A stretch of DNA of 34,169 nucleotides from Synergistaceae bacterium (GCA_017443945.1 JAFSXS010000008.1:1-34169); one strand, 5' to 3'; counted from the stretch's first letter, positions 24,936 through 33,005 are shown. A program made the numbers and translations. Notes: generated by a model not told the origin, from the sequence alone.

Positions 24936-25006
24936 GGTATCGGCGCGAAAACGTGTTGTGATTCAGCCCGCCCACCCACCCGAATTGAATGAGCAGCGCG
25001 AACAAA
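24936..25006 (+). repeat. Dispersed intergenic element with four C3 runs (copy 3)
   Basis: Four C3 runs with single-base spacers (24967-24981) are followed by GAATTGAATGAGCAGCGCGAAC, whose last 19 bases match copy 1. The 5' part differs, with TATCGGC resembling sequence just ahead of copy 2. It lies immediately upstream of the promoter at 25016. Confidence 0.75.
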
Positions 25007-25015
25007 GAAAAAAAA

Positions 25016-25044
25016 TTACTGTAAATACTATGCTGTGCTATAAT
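25016..25044 (+). promoter_or_regulatory. Probable promoter for the secreted protein/rpmH unit
   Basis: TTACTG (25016-25021) and a perfect TATAAT (25039-25044) are separated by 17 bases. The start codon at 25102 follows a GGAGGA Shine-Dalgarno sequence. Confidence 0.6.
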
Positions 25045-25101
25045 CTTGCTATCTATGCTGGAAATTAATCAGCTCAAAAATTTTGGAGGAGGCATTTATT
25101 C

Positions 25102-25464
25102 ATGAAAAAGTTTGCTTTTGCGCTGTTATTGGTGCTTGTTGCTGTATTATTTGCGTCAACAGCTTTTGCAGGCCGTCAAGATTTCAGACTCGTAAACAAC
25201 ACCGGAAAAACTATCGTCGGTTTCTGGGTCGGTCCGGCATATAACGATGATTGGGACGTTGACGACGATAAAATTTCGCCTTGGGAGCCATTAAGAGACG
25301 GAGAAAGCTGCACTATTACATTCAATAGCAACAGAAATGTTAGACTTTGGGATATTAGGGCTGATTTCACAGACGAAACTTACACTGAGTGGCACGAGTT
25401 CGATTTATTCAAAGTATATGAGATCGTACTTGAAAGCGACGGCAAAGCCACTTACAAAGAGTAA
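25102..25464 (+). CDS. Small secreted beta-sandwich-like protein
   Basis: The 120-residue product has a clear signal peptide (MKKFAFALLLVLVAVLFASTAFA|GR). The mature part begins FRLVNNTGKTIVGFWVGPA and continues with GESCTITFNS, LWDIRADFTDE and WHEFDLFKVYEIVL. This NNTG-start pattern with a DIR...D...W..hDL end recurs in small exported bacterial proteins of unknown function; I cannot name a family. It lies 33 bases upstream of rpmH, in the place where dnaA or oriC often occurs, and it has its own strong Shine-Dalgarno sequence and promoter. It may be a high-expression cell-envelope protein that shares a message with rpmH. Confidence 0.75.
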   Translation: MKKFAFALLLVLVAVLFASTAFAGRQDFRLVNNTGKTIVGFWVGPAYNDDWDVDDDKISPWEPLRDGESCTITFNSNRNVRLWDIRADFTDETYTEWHEFDLFKVYEIVLESDGKATYKE

Positions 25465-25497
25465 TAAATCTAAGAGAGGAGCATTTACAACTACATC

Positions 25498-25638
25498 ATG
25501 AAAAAGGGAACATTTCAGCCTCATGTATTGCCGAGAAGACGCAAAATAGGTTTCCTTGCGCGTTCTGCTTCACCGTCTGGGCGCAAGATTCTCCGCAACA
25601 GAAGACGAATCGGACGCAAATTTTTAACACGTGCCTAA
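25498..25638 (+). CDS. rpmH: 50S ribosomal protein L34
   Basis: The 46-residue, highly basic product reads [20 protein letters not shown], then [20 protein letters not shown], the L34 pattern (TxQP, GF, ARxxxxxGRK, RRxxGRxxL). The stretch [11 protein letters not shown] replaces the common PNxRRRxxxHG, a mild lineage-specific variant. AGAGGAG precedes the ATG. The stop overlaps the rnpA start by eight bases, as in many genomes. Confidence 0.95.
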   Translation: MKKGTFQPHVLPRRRKIGFLARSASPSGRKILRNRRRIGRKFLTRA

Positions 25639-25990
25639 TATTCACAAGCTGAAAAAAGGCTGGGAATTTGACAAGATATTCCGCACTGGCATAAAAGTTA
25701 ACGGCGAGCTGGTGCGGTTGCTTTATCTGAAGGACGACTCAGACTCAATAAAATTCGGCTGTGCAGTGGGAAAACATCAGGGCAAAGCTAATATCAGGAA
25801 CAGAGGCAAAAGAATCTTGCGCGAGGCATTCAGGCAGTTATCAGGCAAATTAACACCGGGCTTGCAAATCGTGTTAGGACTCAAGGATAAGGGGCTTGAC
25901 TCAAAAACGCAGGATATTTACAGAGAACTATTGAGATTATTACGACACAGAAATTTATTATCATGTTATCCCGTCTCGCAATCGCACTAA
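25631..25990 (+). CDS. rnpA: Ribonuclease P protein component
   Basis: RnpA binds the RNase P RNA and helps process the 5' end of pre-tRNA. The 119-residue protein has the expected F-x-x-V/I-F-R-x-G region ([13 protein letters not shown]), and the RNR signature block [18 protein letters not shown], with the usual basic helix. Translation starts at GTG 25631, inside the end of rpmH. Its 3' end overlaps yidD by 28 bases. The RNA partner gene is not in the window. Confidence 0.95.
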   Translation: MPNIHKLKKGWEFDKIFRTGIKVNGELVRLLYLKDDSDSIKFGCAVGKHQGKANIRNRGKRILREAFRQLSGKLTPGLQIVLGLKDKGLDSKTQDIYRELLRLLRHRNLLSCYPVSQSH

Positions 25991-26193
25991 TTCGGATTTA
26001 CCAGATATTTATATCACCATTTATCGGAGCGCACTGCAGGTTTTATCCGACATGTTCAAATTATGCCGTGAGTGTTTATAAAGAATGGGGATTTTTTCGC
26101 GGCACATGGTTAACATTTAAGAGGCTCATTAAGTGCGGGGCGTGGCATCCGGGCGGTATCGACTTACCTCCCAAAAAATTTAATACGAGGTGA
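25963..26193 (+). CDS. yidD: Membrane protein insertion efficiency factor YidD
   Basis: The 76-residue protein has an amphipathic N-terminal helix ([16 protein letters not shown]) and the conserved C-R-F-Y-P-T-C-S-x-Y block and KRLIKCGAWHPGGIDLPP end. It supports insertion of membrane proteins by YidC at the inner membrane. It overlaps rnpA and sits ten bases ahead of yidC. Confidence 0.95.
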   Translation: MLSRLAIALIRIYQIFISPFIGAHCRFYPTCSNYAVSVYKEWGFFRGTWLTFKRLIKCGAWHPGGIDLPPKKFNTR

Positions 26194-26202
26194 TTTTATA
26201 AA

Positions 26203-27033
26203 ATGTGGGCACAGGCAAAAGCATTATTACTCGGTTTGCTGCAATTTATTCACAACGCTATAACAGGAATCGGAATCGGAACAAATTTCGCGTGGGGACT
26301 TGCAATTATCGCGCTGACTCTGCTTGTAAGACTCTTAATGCACCCATTGACGCAAAAACAAATGGTCAGTATGCAGAGAATGCAGAAATTACAGCCTCAA
26401 TTAAAAGTTTTGCAGGAAAAATACGCGGACGATAAAGACGCACTCAACCGCGAGACTATGGCACTATACAAGGAAAATAAAGTCAACCCTGCGAGCGGCT
26501 GTCTTCCGTTATTGATTCAATTGCCGATATTTATTTTACTTTACGGCGTATTATATGATTTAACAAAGACTGAAGCATTTACGAACGTTACATTTTTCGG
26601 AGTCAATCTCGGAGGAAGCGTCTTAACAACTGTAGCAAATGCATTGAATCTCGTCGACGAGGCCGGAGTCAAGATTCCTGATGAGCAGCTCGGAGTCGTT
26701 ATGGTCTTCTTATCGTCATTTACAAATCTTAGCTTGCTATTCTCGAATATTGGCACGTGGATATTTAATTTTATCCTGTTAATATTAATTGCGTGGCTCA
26801 CTTGGTACCAGCAGCATTTAACGAGCGCAGGAAATCCGCAAATGTCAATGATGAACTGGTTTATGCCGTTATTCTTGACGTTTATATGCTTCAGTTTGCC
26901 GGGCGGAGTCTTGCTTTATTGGGGGGTCTCGTCATTAATGGGAATAATTCATCAGGTCAGAATCTCACGCAAAACAACTGAAGAAATGAGTCAGAAACCG
27001 ACTTTATATCAGGAGAAGCCGAAGAATAAATAA
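26203..27033 (+). CDS. yidC: Membrane protein insertase YidC (short form)
   Basis: The 276-residue protein lacks the large periplasmic domain of proteobacterial YidC, like SpoIIIJ/Oxa1-type insertases. The first core helix carries the hydrophilic-groove Arg (LLVRLLMHPL, Arg43). A charged cytoplasmic hairpin follows (MQRMQKLQPQLKVLQEKYAD), then SGCLPLLIQLPIFILLYGVL and two to three further helices, ending in a basic tail. AGGTGA lies upstream of the ATG. The conserved order rpmH-rnpA-yidD-yidC-jag supports the call. It lacks a lipobox Cys. Confidence 0.95.
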   Translation: MWAQAKALLLGLLQFIHNAITGIGIGTNFAWGLAIIALTLLVRLLMHPLTQKQMVSMQRMQKLQPQLKVLQEKYADDKDALNRETMALYKENKVNPASGCLPLLIQLPIFILLYGVLYDLTKTEAFTNVTFFGVNLGGSVLTTVANALNLVDEAGVKIPDEQLGVVMVFLSSFTNLSLLFSNIGTWIFNFILLILIAWLTWYQQHLTSAGNPQMSMMNWFMPLFLTFICFSLPGGVLLYWGVSSLMGIIHQVRISRKTTEEMSQKPTLYQEKPKNK

Positions 27034-27057
27034 ATTTTTTATCAGGGGGGATTATGA

Positions 27058-27867
27058 TTGACTCAGGAGAAAAAATTAACGATCGAAGCAGCAGACATTG
27101 AAGACGCACTAAAAGAGGCAGCTATAAAACTTTCTCGCCCAAAAGAAGAACTCAAGGCCGAAATTATCAGCACTGAACGCGGAGGATTTCTCGGTTTGTT
27201 CGGCAGCAAAAAATTAACGGTCGAGATAACTTATTTCGAGCAGGAACCGGAACAAGACTCAGACTCAGAACTTGAAGACGAGCAGGAATTTGAATCAGCA
27301 CAAGAATCCGAGTCAGTGTCAAATTTAATGCTTAACGGCGTGGAATTTGTGAATCAAACATTAAAGCTCATGGACTTCAACGCAGAGGCAGTTATAAGCG
27401 AAGAAGTTAAACATACAATCGAGATAACCGGCGATGATGCAGCTGATTACGTTGTAGGGCGTTACGGCGATGCTTTGAAATCGCTTGAATATCTTGTAAA
27501 TCTCGCACTCAGAGACCCGCGAAGAGAACCAAGAATCAAAGTCGACAGCAGCGGCTATCGTGAACGCAGAATAAAGAGTCTCGAACGTTTAGCAGAGGCT
27601 ACAGCACGTCAAGCTCTCAAATTTGGCAGACCTGTACGACTCGAACCTATGGCAAGCTGGGAACGCTGGGTGATTCATACAACTTTGAAGGATCGCGACG
27701 ACGTAACTACAGAGTCAATCGGTGAGCCGCCGTTGAGAAAAGTTGTAGTCATGCCCAAGTACGACGCAAAGCCCGATATACCGCCGGGGCCTGCAACAAT
27801 GAGAATCAGAGCACAGCGCAACAGAGCAGCACAAAATAATAATCGCTCAAGACGATTCAGCAAATAA
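27058..27867 (+). CDS. RNA-binding protein Jag/KhpB
   Basis: Jag_N, KH and R3H domains follow in order in 269 residues. Jag_N shows LTIEAADIEDALKEAA and ERGGFLGLFGSKKLTVEI. An acidic Glu/Ser-rich linker (about residues 62-85) follows. The KH-II region contains VVGRYGDALKSLEYLVNLAL. The R3H end has MASWERWVIHTTLKD. It binds RNA and, in Gram-positive relatives, acts with KhpA on cell elongation and division. Translation starts at TTG 27058 with AGGGGGG ahead; the nearby ATG (27053) is out of frame. A basic C-terminal tail (RRFSK) is present. Confidence 0.93.
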   Translation: MTQEKKLTIEAADIEDALKEAAIKLSRPKEELKAEIISTERGGFLGLFGSKKLTVEITYFEQEPEQDSDSELEDEQEFESAQESESVSNLMLNGVEFVNQTLKLMDFNAEAVISEEVKHTIEITGDDAADYVVGRYGDALKSLEYLVNLALRDPRREPRIKVDSSGYRERRIKSLERLAEATARQALKFGRPVRLEPMASWERWVIHTTLKDRDDVTTESIGEPPLRKVVVMPKYDAKPDIPPGPATMRIRAQRNRAAQNNNRSRRFSK

Positions 27868-27872
27868 CTTGA

Positions 27873-27909
27873 TTCCCCTTTGCTGTAACAGGCGAGGGGG
27901 AAATTTTTT
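27873..27909 (+). terminator. Hairpin with T-run ending directly at the exonuclease III start codon
   Basis: TTCCCC (27873-27878) pairs with GGGGAA (27897-27902), followed after one base by six T (27904-27909) that touch the ATG at 27910. The Shine-Dalgarno sequence of the next gene lies in the 3' arm, so the element could both end jag transcripts and limit translation of the following gene. Confidence 0.65.
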
Positions 27910-28692
27910 ATGATCATGAAGATAACTACTTTTAACGTTAATTCAGTGAGAACAAGGCTCCCGATTTTAATTCAGTGGCTCAATGAGTCAAAGCCTGATT
28001 TATTATTCATGCAGGAGACAAAGACTCAGGATGAATTTTTCCCGGCAATCGCATTTAATGAGCTGGGCTATAAAACTTTCTATCGCGGCGAAAAAAGTTA
28101 TAACGGCGTTGCAGTGCTAGTGAAGGAAAATTTACGCGCAAATATAAATATTTCGTTCGGGTTCAATGACGGCCAAGAAAATAATTTTGATACGCGGGTA
28201 TTGACTCTGACTCATGAAAATTTATGCGTGTTAAATACTTATGTGCCTCAAGGTAAATCAATAGAGAGCCCCGATTTTGACGTGAAGAAAAAATTTTTTG
28301 CACGAGTCAGAAACATAATCGAACGCGAGAAAAATAAATTATTCTTATGGCTGGGAGATTTAAACGTGGCTCCGGAAAAAATAGACGTTACTCACCCTGA
28401 AGCAAAGAAAAATCACGTTTGTTTCTGTGATGAGATTCGTAAAATTTTCGCTGATACTTGTTACGGCCTTGTTGATGTATTAAGACTCTTTCACGCTGAG
28501 TCAGGCATTTACACATTTTTTGACTATAGAGTAAAAGACGCTCTCACAAAAAATATCGGCTGGCGTATAGATCACATGTTAGCTAGTGAGTCTCTTGCGA
28601 AACTTGCTGTAAATTGCGAACCTGATACGAGAGTCCGTGCGTGGGAGCGTCCTTCTGATCACGTGCCTTTGACGGCTGAGTATAGAATTTAA
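27910..28692 (+). CDS. xth: Exodeoxyribonuclease III (AP endonuclease)
   Basis: XthA-type enzymes cut at abasic sites in base excision repair and have 3'-5' exonuclease and 3'-phosphatase activity. The 260-residue protein has the EEP nuclease motifs: FNVNSVRTRL, LLFMQETKTQD (Mg-binding Glu), VLNTYVPQGK, LWLGDLNVAP, then WRIDHMLAS and the final SDHVPL catalytic His. ATG 27910 and ATG 27916 are both possible starts. It converges with the ORFan next to it and overlaps that gene by four bases. Confidence 0.93.
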   Translation: MIMKITTFNVNSVRTRLPILIQWLNESKPDLLFMQETKTQDEFFPAIAFNELGYKTFYRGEKSYNGVAVLVKENLRANINISFGFNDGQENNFDTRVLTLTHENLCVLNTYVPQGKSIESPDFDVKKKFFARVRNIIEREKNKLFLWLGDLNVAPEKIDVTHPEAKKNHVCFCDEIRKIFADTCYGLVDVLRLFHAESGIYTFFDYRVKDALTKNIGWRIDHMLASESLAKLAVNCEPDTRVRAWERPSDHVPLTAEYRI

Positions 28693-29627
28693 TTCTTAAT
28701 CTGCCATAAAATATTAATATCAGATTTATTAAATGTTATAGTGCCTCTTGTCAGCCTCTTTTCGGAACAAGAGCCGCTATATTTATTTATTTTCCCTAAT
28801 TCTTGAGGGAGCAGATGCCCGTTATAAACATAATCTGTTGAGTATTGATATTGTGCGCTTGTTTCGTCATCAGTTCCATTATTTTCTAAGTGATAAAAAG
28901 TTATTGATTTATCATCTTGATTAATTATTCTAGGATTTATTAACGGATATCTGACAGAAGCTCTTAAACTTAGACCTTGACCGATATTCAATAAAGAAGT
29001 TCCGAACTCATCAGAAAGATTCGAAATTTCTGCATTTATTGTCTCATATATAGTTCGCATAATGCCTTTATAATGTCCGTCTGTGATATATTGCGCGAGA
29101 CCTTTTATTTTTCCTGTAATAAAATTTGTAACATATGTATATAGCGAGCGTGTACCTTCTTCTGTAATATTCAGAGTAAAATTTGTTCCATTGAAAGAAT
29201 AATTTATTATATAATCCTTAGAATTAGAATGATTTATGCTGCTAAGACTGTGTTGTATTCCATTGCGGATGATCTTCAATATTCTATAGCAATTTTTTGT
29301 CATAATATCAAAGTCGTCATTTTCAGGAATAGCTTTATAGTGTTTAGAAAATGATTCTCCTTCAGTAAGATTATATTTATTCTCAAGCACACCATCAAAA
29401 ACTGTAAATAATAATAAATTTCCGGCCGGCCACGCTTCATATAGAGGGGCTTTGCGATTAAAACCTAAATGATCGCTTATACACATTTTTACGCAATGTC
29501 TATCATCATTAATATCATTTGACTCATATTCAATCGGGCGTTCTTCTAATGCGTAAATACCTTTTTCAATCATATTTGACGAAAAAACTAAATCCATTAT
29601 TGAATTAATACACGCTTGATCCATCAT
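28689..29627 (-). CDS. ORFan protein of foreign appearance, weak HEPN-like motif
   Basis: The 312-residue cytoplasmic-type protein has no signal peptide or membrane helix. I recognise no family. A helical segment around residues 110-130 reads CYRILKIIRNGIQHSL; Arg121-Asn122 and His126 fit the Rx4-6H motif of HEPN ribonuclease and immunity proteins, on weak evidence because no partner is seen. The rest is mixed and beta-rich at the end. AAGGAG sits nine bases ahead of the ATG. The gene is richer in AT and carries only one GAGTC/GACTC site in about 940 bases, whereas neighbouring genes carry several, which supports acquisition from outside. It is alone between exonuclease III and gltX. Confidence 0.6.
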   Translation of the reverse strand: MMDQACINSIMDLVFSSNMIEKGIYALEERPIEYESNDINDDRHCVKMCISDHLGFNRKAPLYEAWPAGNLLLFTVFDGVLENKYNLTEGESFSKHYKAIPENDDFDIMTKNCYRILKIIRNGIQHSLSSINHSNSKDYIINYSFNGTNFTLNITEEGTRSLYTYVTNFITGKIKGLAQYITDGHYKGIMRTIYETINAEISNLSDEFGTSLLNIGQGLSLRASVRYPLINPRIINQDDKSITFYHLENNGTDDETSAQYQYSTDYVYNGHLLPQELGKINKYSGSCSEKRLTRGTITFNKSDINILWQIKN

Positions 29628-29668
29628 GATAAAACACTCCTTGTTTTAGGCCGTAAATAAAATATAAT

Positions 29669-29692
29669 CCCCCTTCTCGTTAAAAAAGGGGG
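29669..29692 (-). terminator. Terminator hairpin downstream of gltX
   Basis: CCCCCTT (29669-29675) pairs exactly with AAGGGGG (29686-29692) around a ten-base loop. It lies seven bases beyond the gltX stop. The 3' tail on the minus strand is AT-rich (ATTATATTTTA) and not a clean T-run. Confidence 0.65.
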
Positions 29693-29698
29693 CAATAA

Positions 29699-31036
29699 CT
29701 AGATTAACCCGTAAAATTCGAGTCTCTTCCTGCACTCATCACGGCCAAGAATCTCGGCGACCTCAAAAACGCCGGGACTTACTTTCATTCCCGTTAATGC
29801 AAATCGCAGGGGCATAGCGTAATCTTTCATTTTTGCGCCTTCGTGAGAGCTTATCCAATCGCGCGCAGCCTGTTCGAGTGTCTCAGCTTTCCATTCGTGC
29901 GAGAATAAATCAGCGAAAAACGGTTTTAATTTTTCACGGTCGACTCCTTCAGCATTCCAACGTGATTTTACAGGCTCAAACGATACGAAATAGTCAGAGA
30001 ACTCGGCCATTTCTTTTGCTGTCTGACCTCGCCCGGCCATGAGAGTCAATGCGTCCGCCAGATATTTATCATCATGTGAGTCAACTGGTAAATTTTTCTC
30101 GATCCAGAACGGTTTTATCATTGAGAGCCTTACAAACGGATCTAACGCCTTCAAATGTTCCTGGTTGATGTGATTTAATTTGTCGAAATCGAAAACTGCT
30201 GCTTTGCGTGTAACTCGTGAAAGCTCGAACCATTCAGCAGCCTGGGGACGTGTGAAAATTTCTTTGTCATCGCCTGCCGACCATCCCAGAAGCGCGAGAA
30301 AATTAAACATTGAGTCAGGCATATAACCCATGTCTCTATATTCGTAAATGCTTGTTGCTCCGTGGCGTTTGCTTAATTTTTTCTTGTCTCGTCCCAGAAT
30401 CATGGGCAAGTGCGCGAATTCCGGAACGTCCCAGCCTAATGCGCGATATAATAAAATCTGCTTGGGAGTGTTCGAGATATGATCTTCACCGCGTATAACG
30501 TGAGTGATATTCATTAAATGGTCGTCGATTACAACTGCATAATTATATGTCGGCATTCCGTCGCTCTTGATAATTACTATATCTTTGAGTTTGTCAGAGT
30601 CCTTTTCTCTGAGTCCGTCGCTCATAACGTCAATTTGTCCGTTAACTATAACTCTAAATGAAATATCTTGTCCCGGCTCGACTTTGAATATAATTGCGTT
30701 TCCGTCCTTGTATGCCTTGCCTTCGTTGACGAGTTTTTGTGCATAGTCCCTGTAAATGTCGAGTCTATCTGACTGTCTGTAAGGGCCGTAATTTCCGCCG
30801 ATGTCGGGTCCCTCGTCCCAATCGAGTCCAAGCCACACCATACCTGACATAATTGTTTGCTCGTATTCTTTTGTTGAACGTTCGAGATCGGTATCTTCAA
30901 TGCGCAAGATAAATTTTCCGCCGCAATGTCTCGCCCATAACCAATTAAATAAAGCCGTATGACCTCCGCCGATGTGGAGTGCTCCTGTTGGACTGGGAGC
31001 GAATCTGACTCTAACCTTGTCGCTTTTCTCTGTCAT
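29699..31036 (-). CDS. gltX: Glutamyl-tRNA synthetase
   Basis: The 445-residue protein is a class I synthetase. It has the HIGH-type motif APSPTGALHIGGGHTALF, the PTYNYAVVIDDH and HVIRGEDHISNTPKQI blocks, and the KMSKS-type loop KKKLSKRHG. It charges tRNA-Glu, and possibly tRNA-Gln if non-discriminating; no glnS is in the window. The protein is slightly shorter than the E. coli enzyme. AGGAGG lies 12 bases upstream of the ATG. It is the last gene of the minus-strand unit that begins with the solute-binding protein. Confidence 0.96.
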   Translation of the reverse strand: MTEKSDKVRVRFAPSPTGALHIGGGHTALFNWLWARHCGGKFILRIEDTDLERSTKEYEQTIMSGMVWLGLDWDEGPDIGGNYGPYRQSDRLDIYRDYAQKLVNEGKAYKDGNAIIFKVEPGQDISFRVIVNGQIDVMSDGLREKDSDKLKDIVIIKSDGMPTYNYAVVIDDHLMNITHVIRGEDHISNTPKQILLYRALGWDVPEFAHLPMILGRDKKKLSKRHGATSIYEYRDMGYMPDSMFNFLALLGWSAGDDKEIFTRPQAAEWFELSRVTRKAAVFDFDKLNHINQEHLKALDPFVRLSMIKPFWIEKNLPVDSHDDKYLADALTLMAGRGQTAKEMAEFSDYFVSFEPVKSRWNAEGVDREKLKPFFADLFSHEWKAETLEQAARDWISSHEGAKMKDYAMPLRFALTGMKVSPGVFEVAEILGRDECRKRLEFYGLI

Positions 31037-31064
31037 ATAAAAAATTGCCTCCTGATTTGATTTA

Positions 31065-31808
31065 TTATTTCACGGGAAAATTATACACTCTCGACCACTC
31101 AAAGACTCCAAGTGCAGCAGCTACACTCGCATTTAATGAACCTGTACCGCCCTTAATCGGAATCTTCACGAGCATATCGCAATTTTCACGCACAAGACGC
31201 GAAAGCCCTTCACCCTCTGCACCGATTACAAGTGCTGTGCGTTCCGGCAATTTTTCCGACCAGATAGAATTTTTTGCATTCGAATCAAGTCCGACCGTCC
31301 AGAAATTAGCAGCTTTGAGTCTCTCAAGTGCACGAGTAATATTTACAACTTGTATAACCGGAAGTCTTAAAGCCGCTCCTGCACTAGTCTTTATCACTGT
31401 ATCATTAGGAGCAGCCGCACGCCTCTTAGCATTTACGACGCACAAAGCTCCGCCAGCTTCAGCAGATCTAATCACAGCACCTAAATTATGAGGGTCTTCT
31501 ATGTGATCGAGAACGACAATAAGCGCAGGGGACGAGCCGTCAACGCCCTGCAGAAAATCATCAAGCTCAATTGCTTTAACTTGAGTCAACATGCAGATAA
31601 CTCCTTGATGTTTCTCGCCTTCTGATAATTTGTCGAGTGCTTCAGGCTTCAATATCTGATACGTAATTTTTGACTCGCGCGCTAGATTTATAATTTCATC
31701 GAGAAAAGGCGGCCTCACGTTGTCAGCGATTAAAAGTTTTCTGCACTTTTCCGGAGTTAATCTCAGCAGATCTATAACTGGTTTACGTCCCCTGCAAATA
31801 TCGTTCAT
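31065..31808 (-). CDS. rlmB: TrmH-family 23S rRNA 2'-O-methyltransferase, RlmB-like
   Basis: The 247-residue protein has an L30e-like N-terminal RNA-binding domain (about residues 4-75) and a C-terminal SPOUT knot domain. The knot motifs are visible: DHIEDPHNLGAVIRSAEAGG, LVIGAEGEGLSRLVRENC and KIPIKGGTGSLNASVAAAL. These are typical of RlmB, which methylates G2251 of 23S rRNA in E. coli. TrmH-type tRNA or other RNA targets cannot be excluded. It starts three bases after the solute-binding protein stop and is followed by gltX. Confidence 0.92.
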   Translation of the reverse strand: MNDICRGRKPVIDLLRLTPEKCRKLLIADNVRPPFLDEIINLARESKITYQILKPEALDKLSEGEKHQGVICMLTQVKAIELDDFLQGVDGSSPALIVVLDHIEDPHNLGAVIRSAEAGGALCVVNAKRRAAAPNDTVIKTSAGAALRLPVIQVVNITRALERLKAANFWTVGLDSNAKNSIWSEKLPERTALVIGAEGEGLSRLVRENCDMLVKIPIKGGTGSLNASVAAALGVFEWSRVYNFPVK

Positions 31809-31811
31809 GAG

Positions 31812-33005
31812 TTAATTTGCCTTCTTCTGTTGATTCTGTGTGAGTGTTGCCCAGTCTAAATTTTCCCAGTCAGGCTCGGCGGGGGCGTTTGCGTTGTCTG
31901 CCCAGTAAAAGCCTAAATTTGTCATTATGTTCGTCCACTCTGACGCATGAAGGCCGACATATTCAGCGTAAGTCATATCAGTTCCGGCTACTTTTGTGAG
32001 AGCGCAATTTTTGAGAGTATAAAGCGGTACAGGGTCCGAGAGTGCGTCAACGTTGCAGGGGTATGAGTCAAATTCTTCACTCCATGCGCGCTGAATTTCT
32101 GCACTTCCGAACCATTCAGCAAATTTTTTCACGTGTTCGGTTTCTTCGGGCGTTCTGTTAGGATTTGCAAGTATCCCGATGTATTCAGCGATATAATAAG
32201 TGCCGTCGTCGATGTCTACGAGCTGCCAATTTTCCGGCTTGACTGTGCCCTTTAGCGGATTCTTTGATGACTGCCCGGCTGCGTCAATGTTCCCGTATAA
32301 TGACGAAGAATAAAACGTGCTGACTTGAACGTCTCCGCGATTGAGTGCGTCAAATCCGTATGAGTCTCCCGTAAAATAACCGTCTGCGCAATATTTCCAT
32401 AAAGTTTTCCAGCCCTCTACAGAAATTCCGCCTGCGGGTGATTTAGGATCGGTGAAGGCGTATAACATTGCGTTATTGATATTCATGTTGGTAGTGCCGC
32501 CGACTCTGCCCTGACGATACCATTTATAGCCGCTGTTTACGAGGTCTGCCCAGTGCTTAAAGTGTAAAGTTTTCCCGTGCGTGCCGTATTCGTCAGTACG
32601 ATAAAGCATCAAAATATTTTGTATCACGAGTCCGTAAGCCTTGCCTGGGTATTTGTATTCGCCGACCTTATCAGCCCATGAAGGAGTCCACTCAATTACA
32701 GAAAGATTTTCATAATCGCCTTTGACGAGCTGAGACCATCTTACTTCATTGAGACCGAATATAATATCTCCGTCTTTGTTCTCGTTGGCTGTCTGAATCG
32801 CGCTTGTGTCGCCCTTATAAACTGTTGAGTCGTCCATGTTGATAATAAATCCTGCTGCTTGAGCCTCGTTCTTGAGCCATGTTACACGCTCGCTGGAATT
32901 AGAATTTGAGTAAATCCTAATCACATAATTATTTGCTGCAAATGAACACGCGCTCACACCGATTACAAGTGCAAGAGCAATAACAACGCTAGAAAGTTTC
33001 TTCAT
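31812..33005 (-). CDS. Extracellular solute-binding protein of an ABC transporter
   Basis: The 397-residue protein has a Sec signal peptide with VSAC|SF near residue 20, so it may be a lipoprotein. The mature protein is a two-lobe type II binding fold (SBP_bac_6/iron-thiamine-type): NNYVIRIYSNSNSSERV at the start, DIIFGLNEVRWSQL and GKAYGLVIQNILMLYRTDEY in the first lobe, and IAEYIGILANPNRTPEETEHV towards the end. The ligand is unknown; ferric iron, thiamine and phosphonate compounds are all known in this superfamily. No permease or ATPase gene is adjacent. AGGAGG lies nine bases before the ATG. The unusual co-transcription is with rlmB and gltX downstream. Confidence 0.85.
   Translation of the reverse strand: MKKLSSVVIALALVIGVSACSFAANNYVIRIYSNSNSSERVTWLKNEAQAAGFIINMDDSTVYKGDTSAIQTANENKDGDIIFGLNEVRWSQLVKGDYENLSVIEWTPSWADKVGEYKYPGKAYGLVIQNILMLYRTDEYGTHGKTLHFKHWADLVNSGYKWYRQGRVGGTTNMNINNAMLYAFTDPKSPAGGISVEGWKTLWKYCADGYFTGDSYGFDALNRGDVQVSTFYSSSLYGNIDAAGQSSKNPLKGTVKPENWQLVDIDDGTYYIAEYIGILANPNRTPEETEHVKKFAEWFGSAEIQRAWSEEFDSYPCNVDALSDPVPLYTLKNCALTKVAGTDMTYAEYVGLHASEWTNIMTNLGFYWADNANAPAEPDWENLDWATLTQNQQKKAN

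Larger units (their letters stand above)
24303..25101. other. 800-base AT-rich intergenic region filled with repeats
   Basis: It lies between divergent rapZ and the small secreted protein gene. It contains three related units (24391-24568, 24663-24840 and a partial one at 24841-24900), the dispersed 37-base repeat at 24575-24612, the third copy of the four-C3-run element at 24936-25006 and a promoter at 25016-25044. I find no open frame of note, no tRNA and no clear DnaA box. Confidence 0.7.

Noticed and set aside
24303-25101. Replication origin next to rpmH
   Set aside because: The place is suggestive, but I find no TTATCCACA-type DnaA boxes and no dnaA gene.
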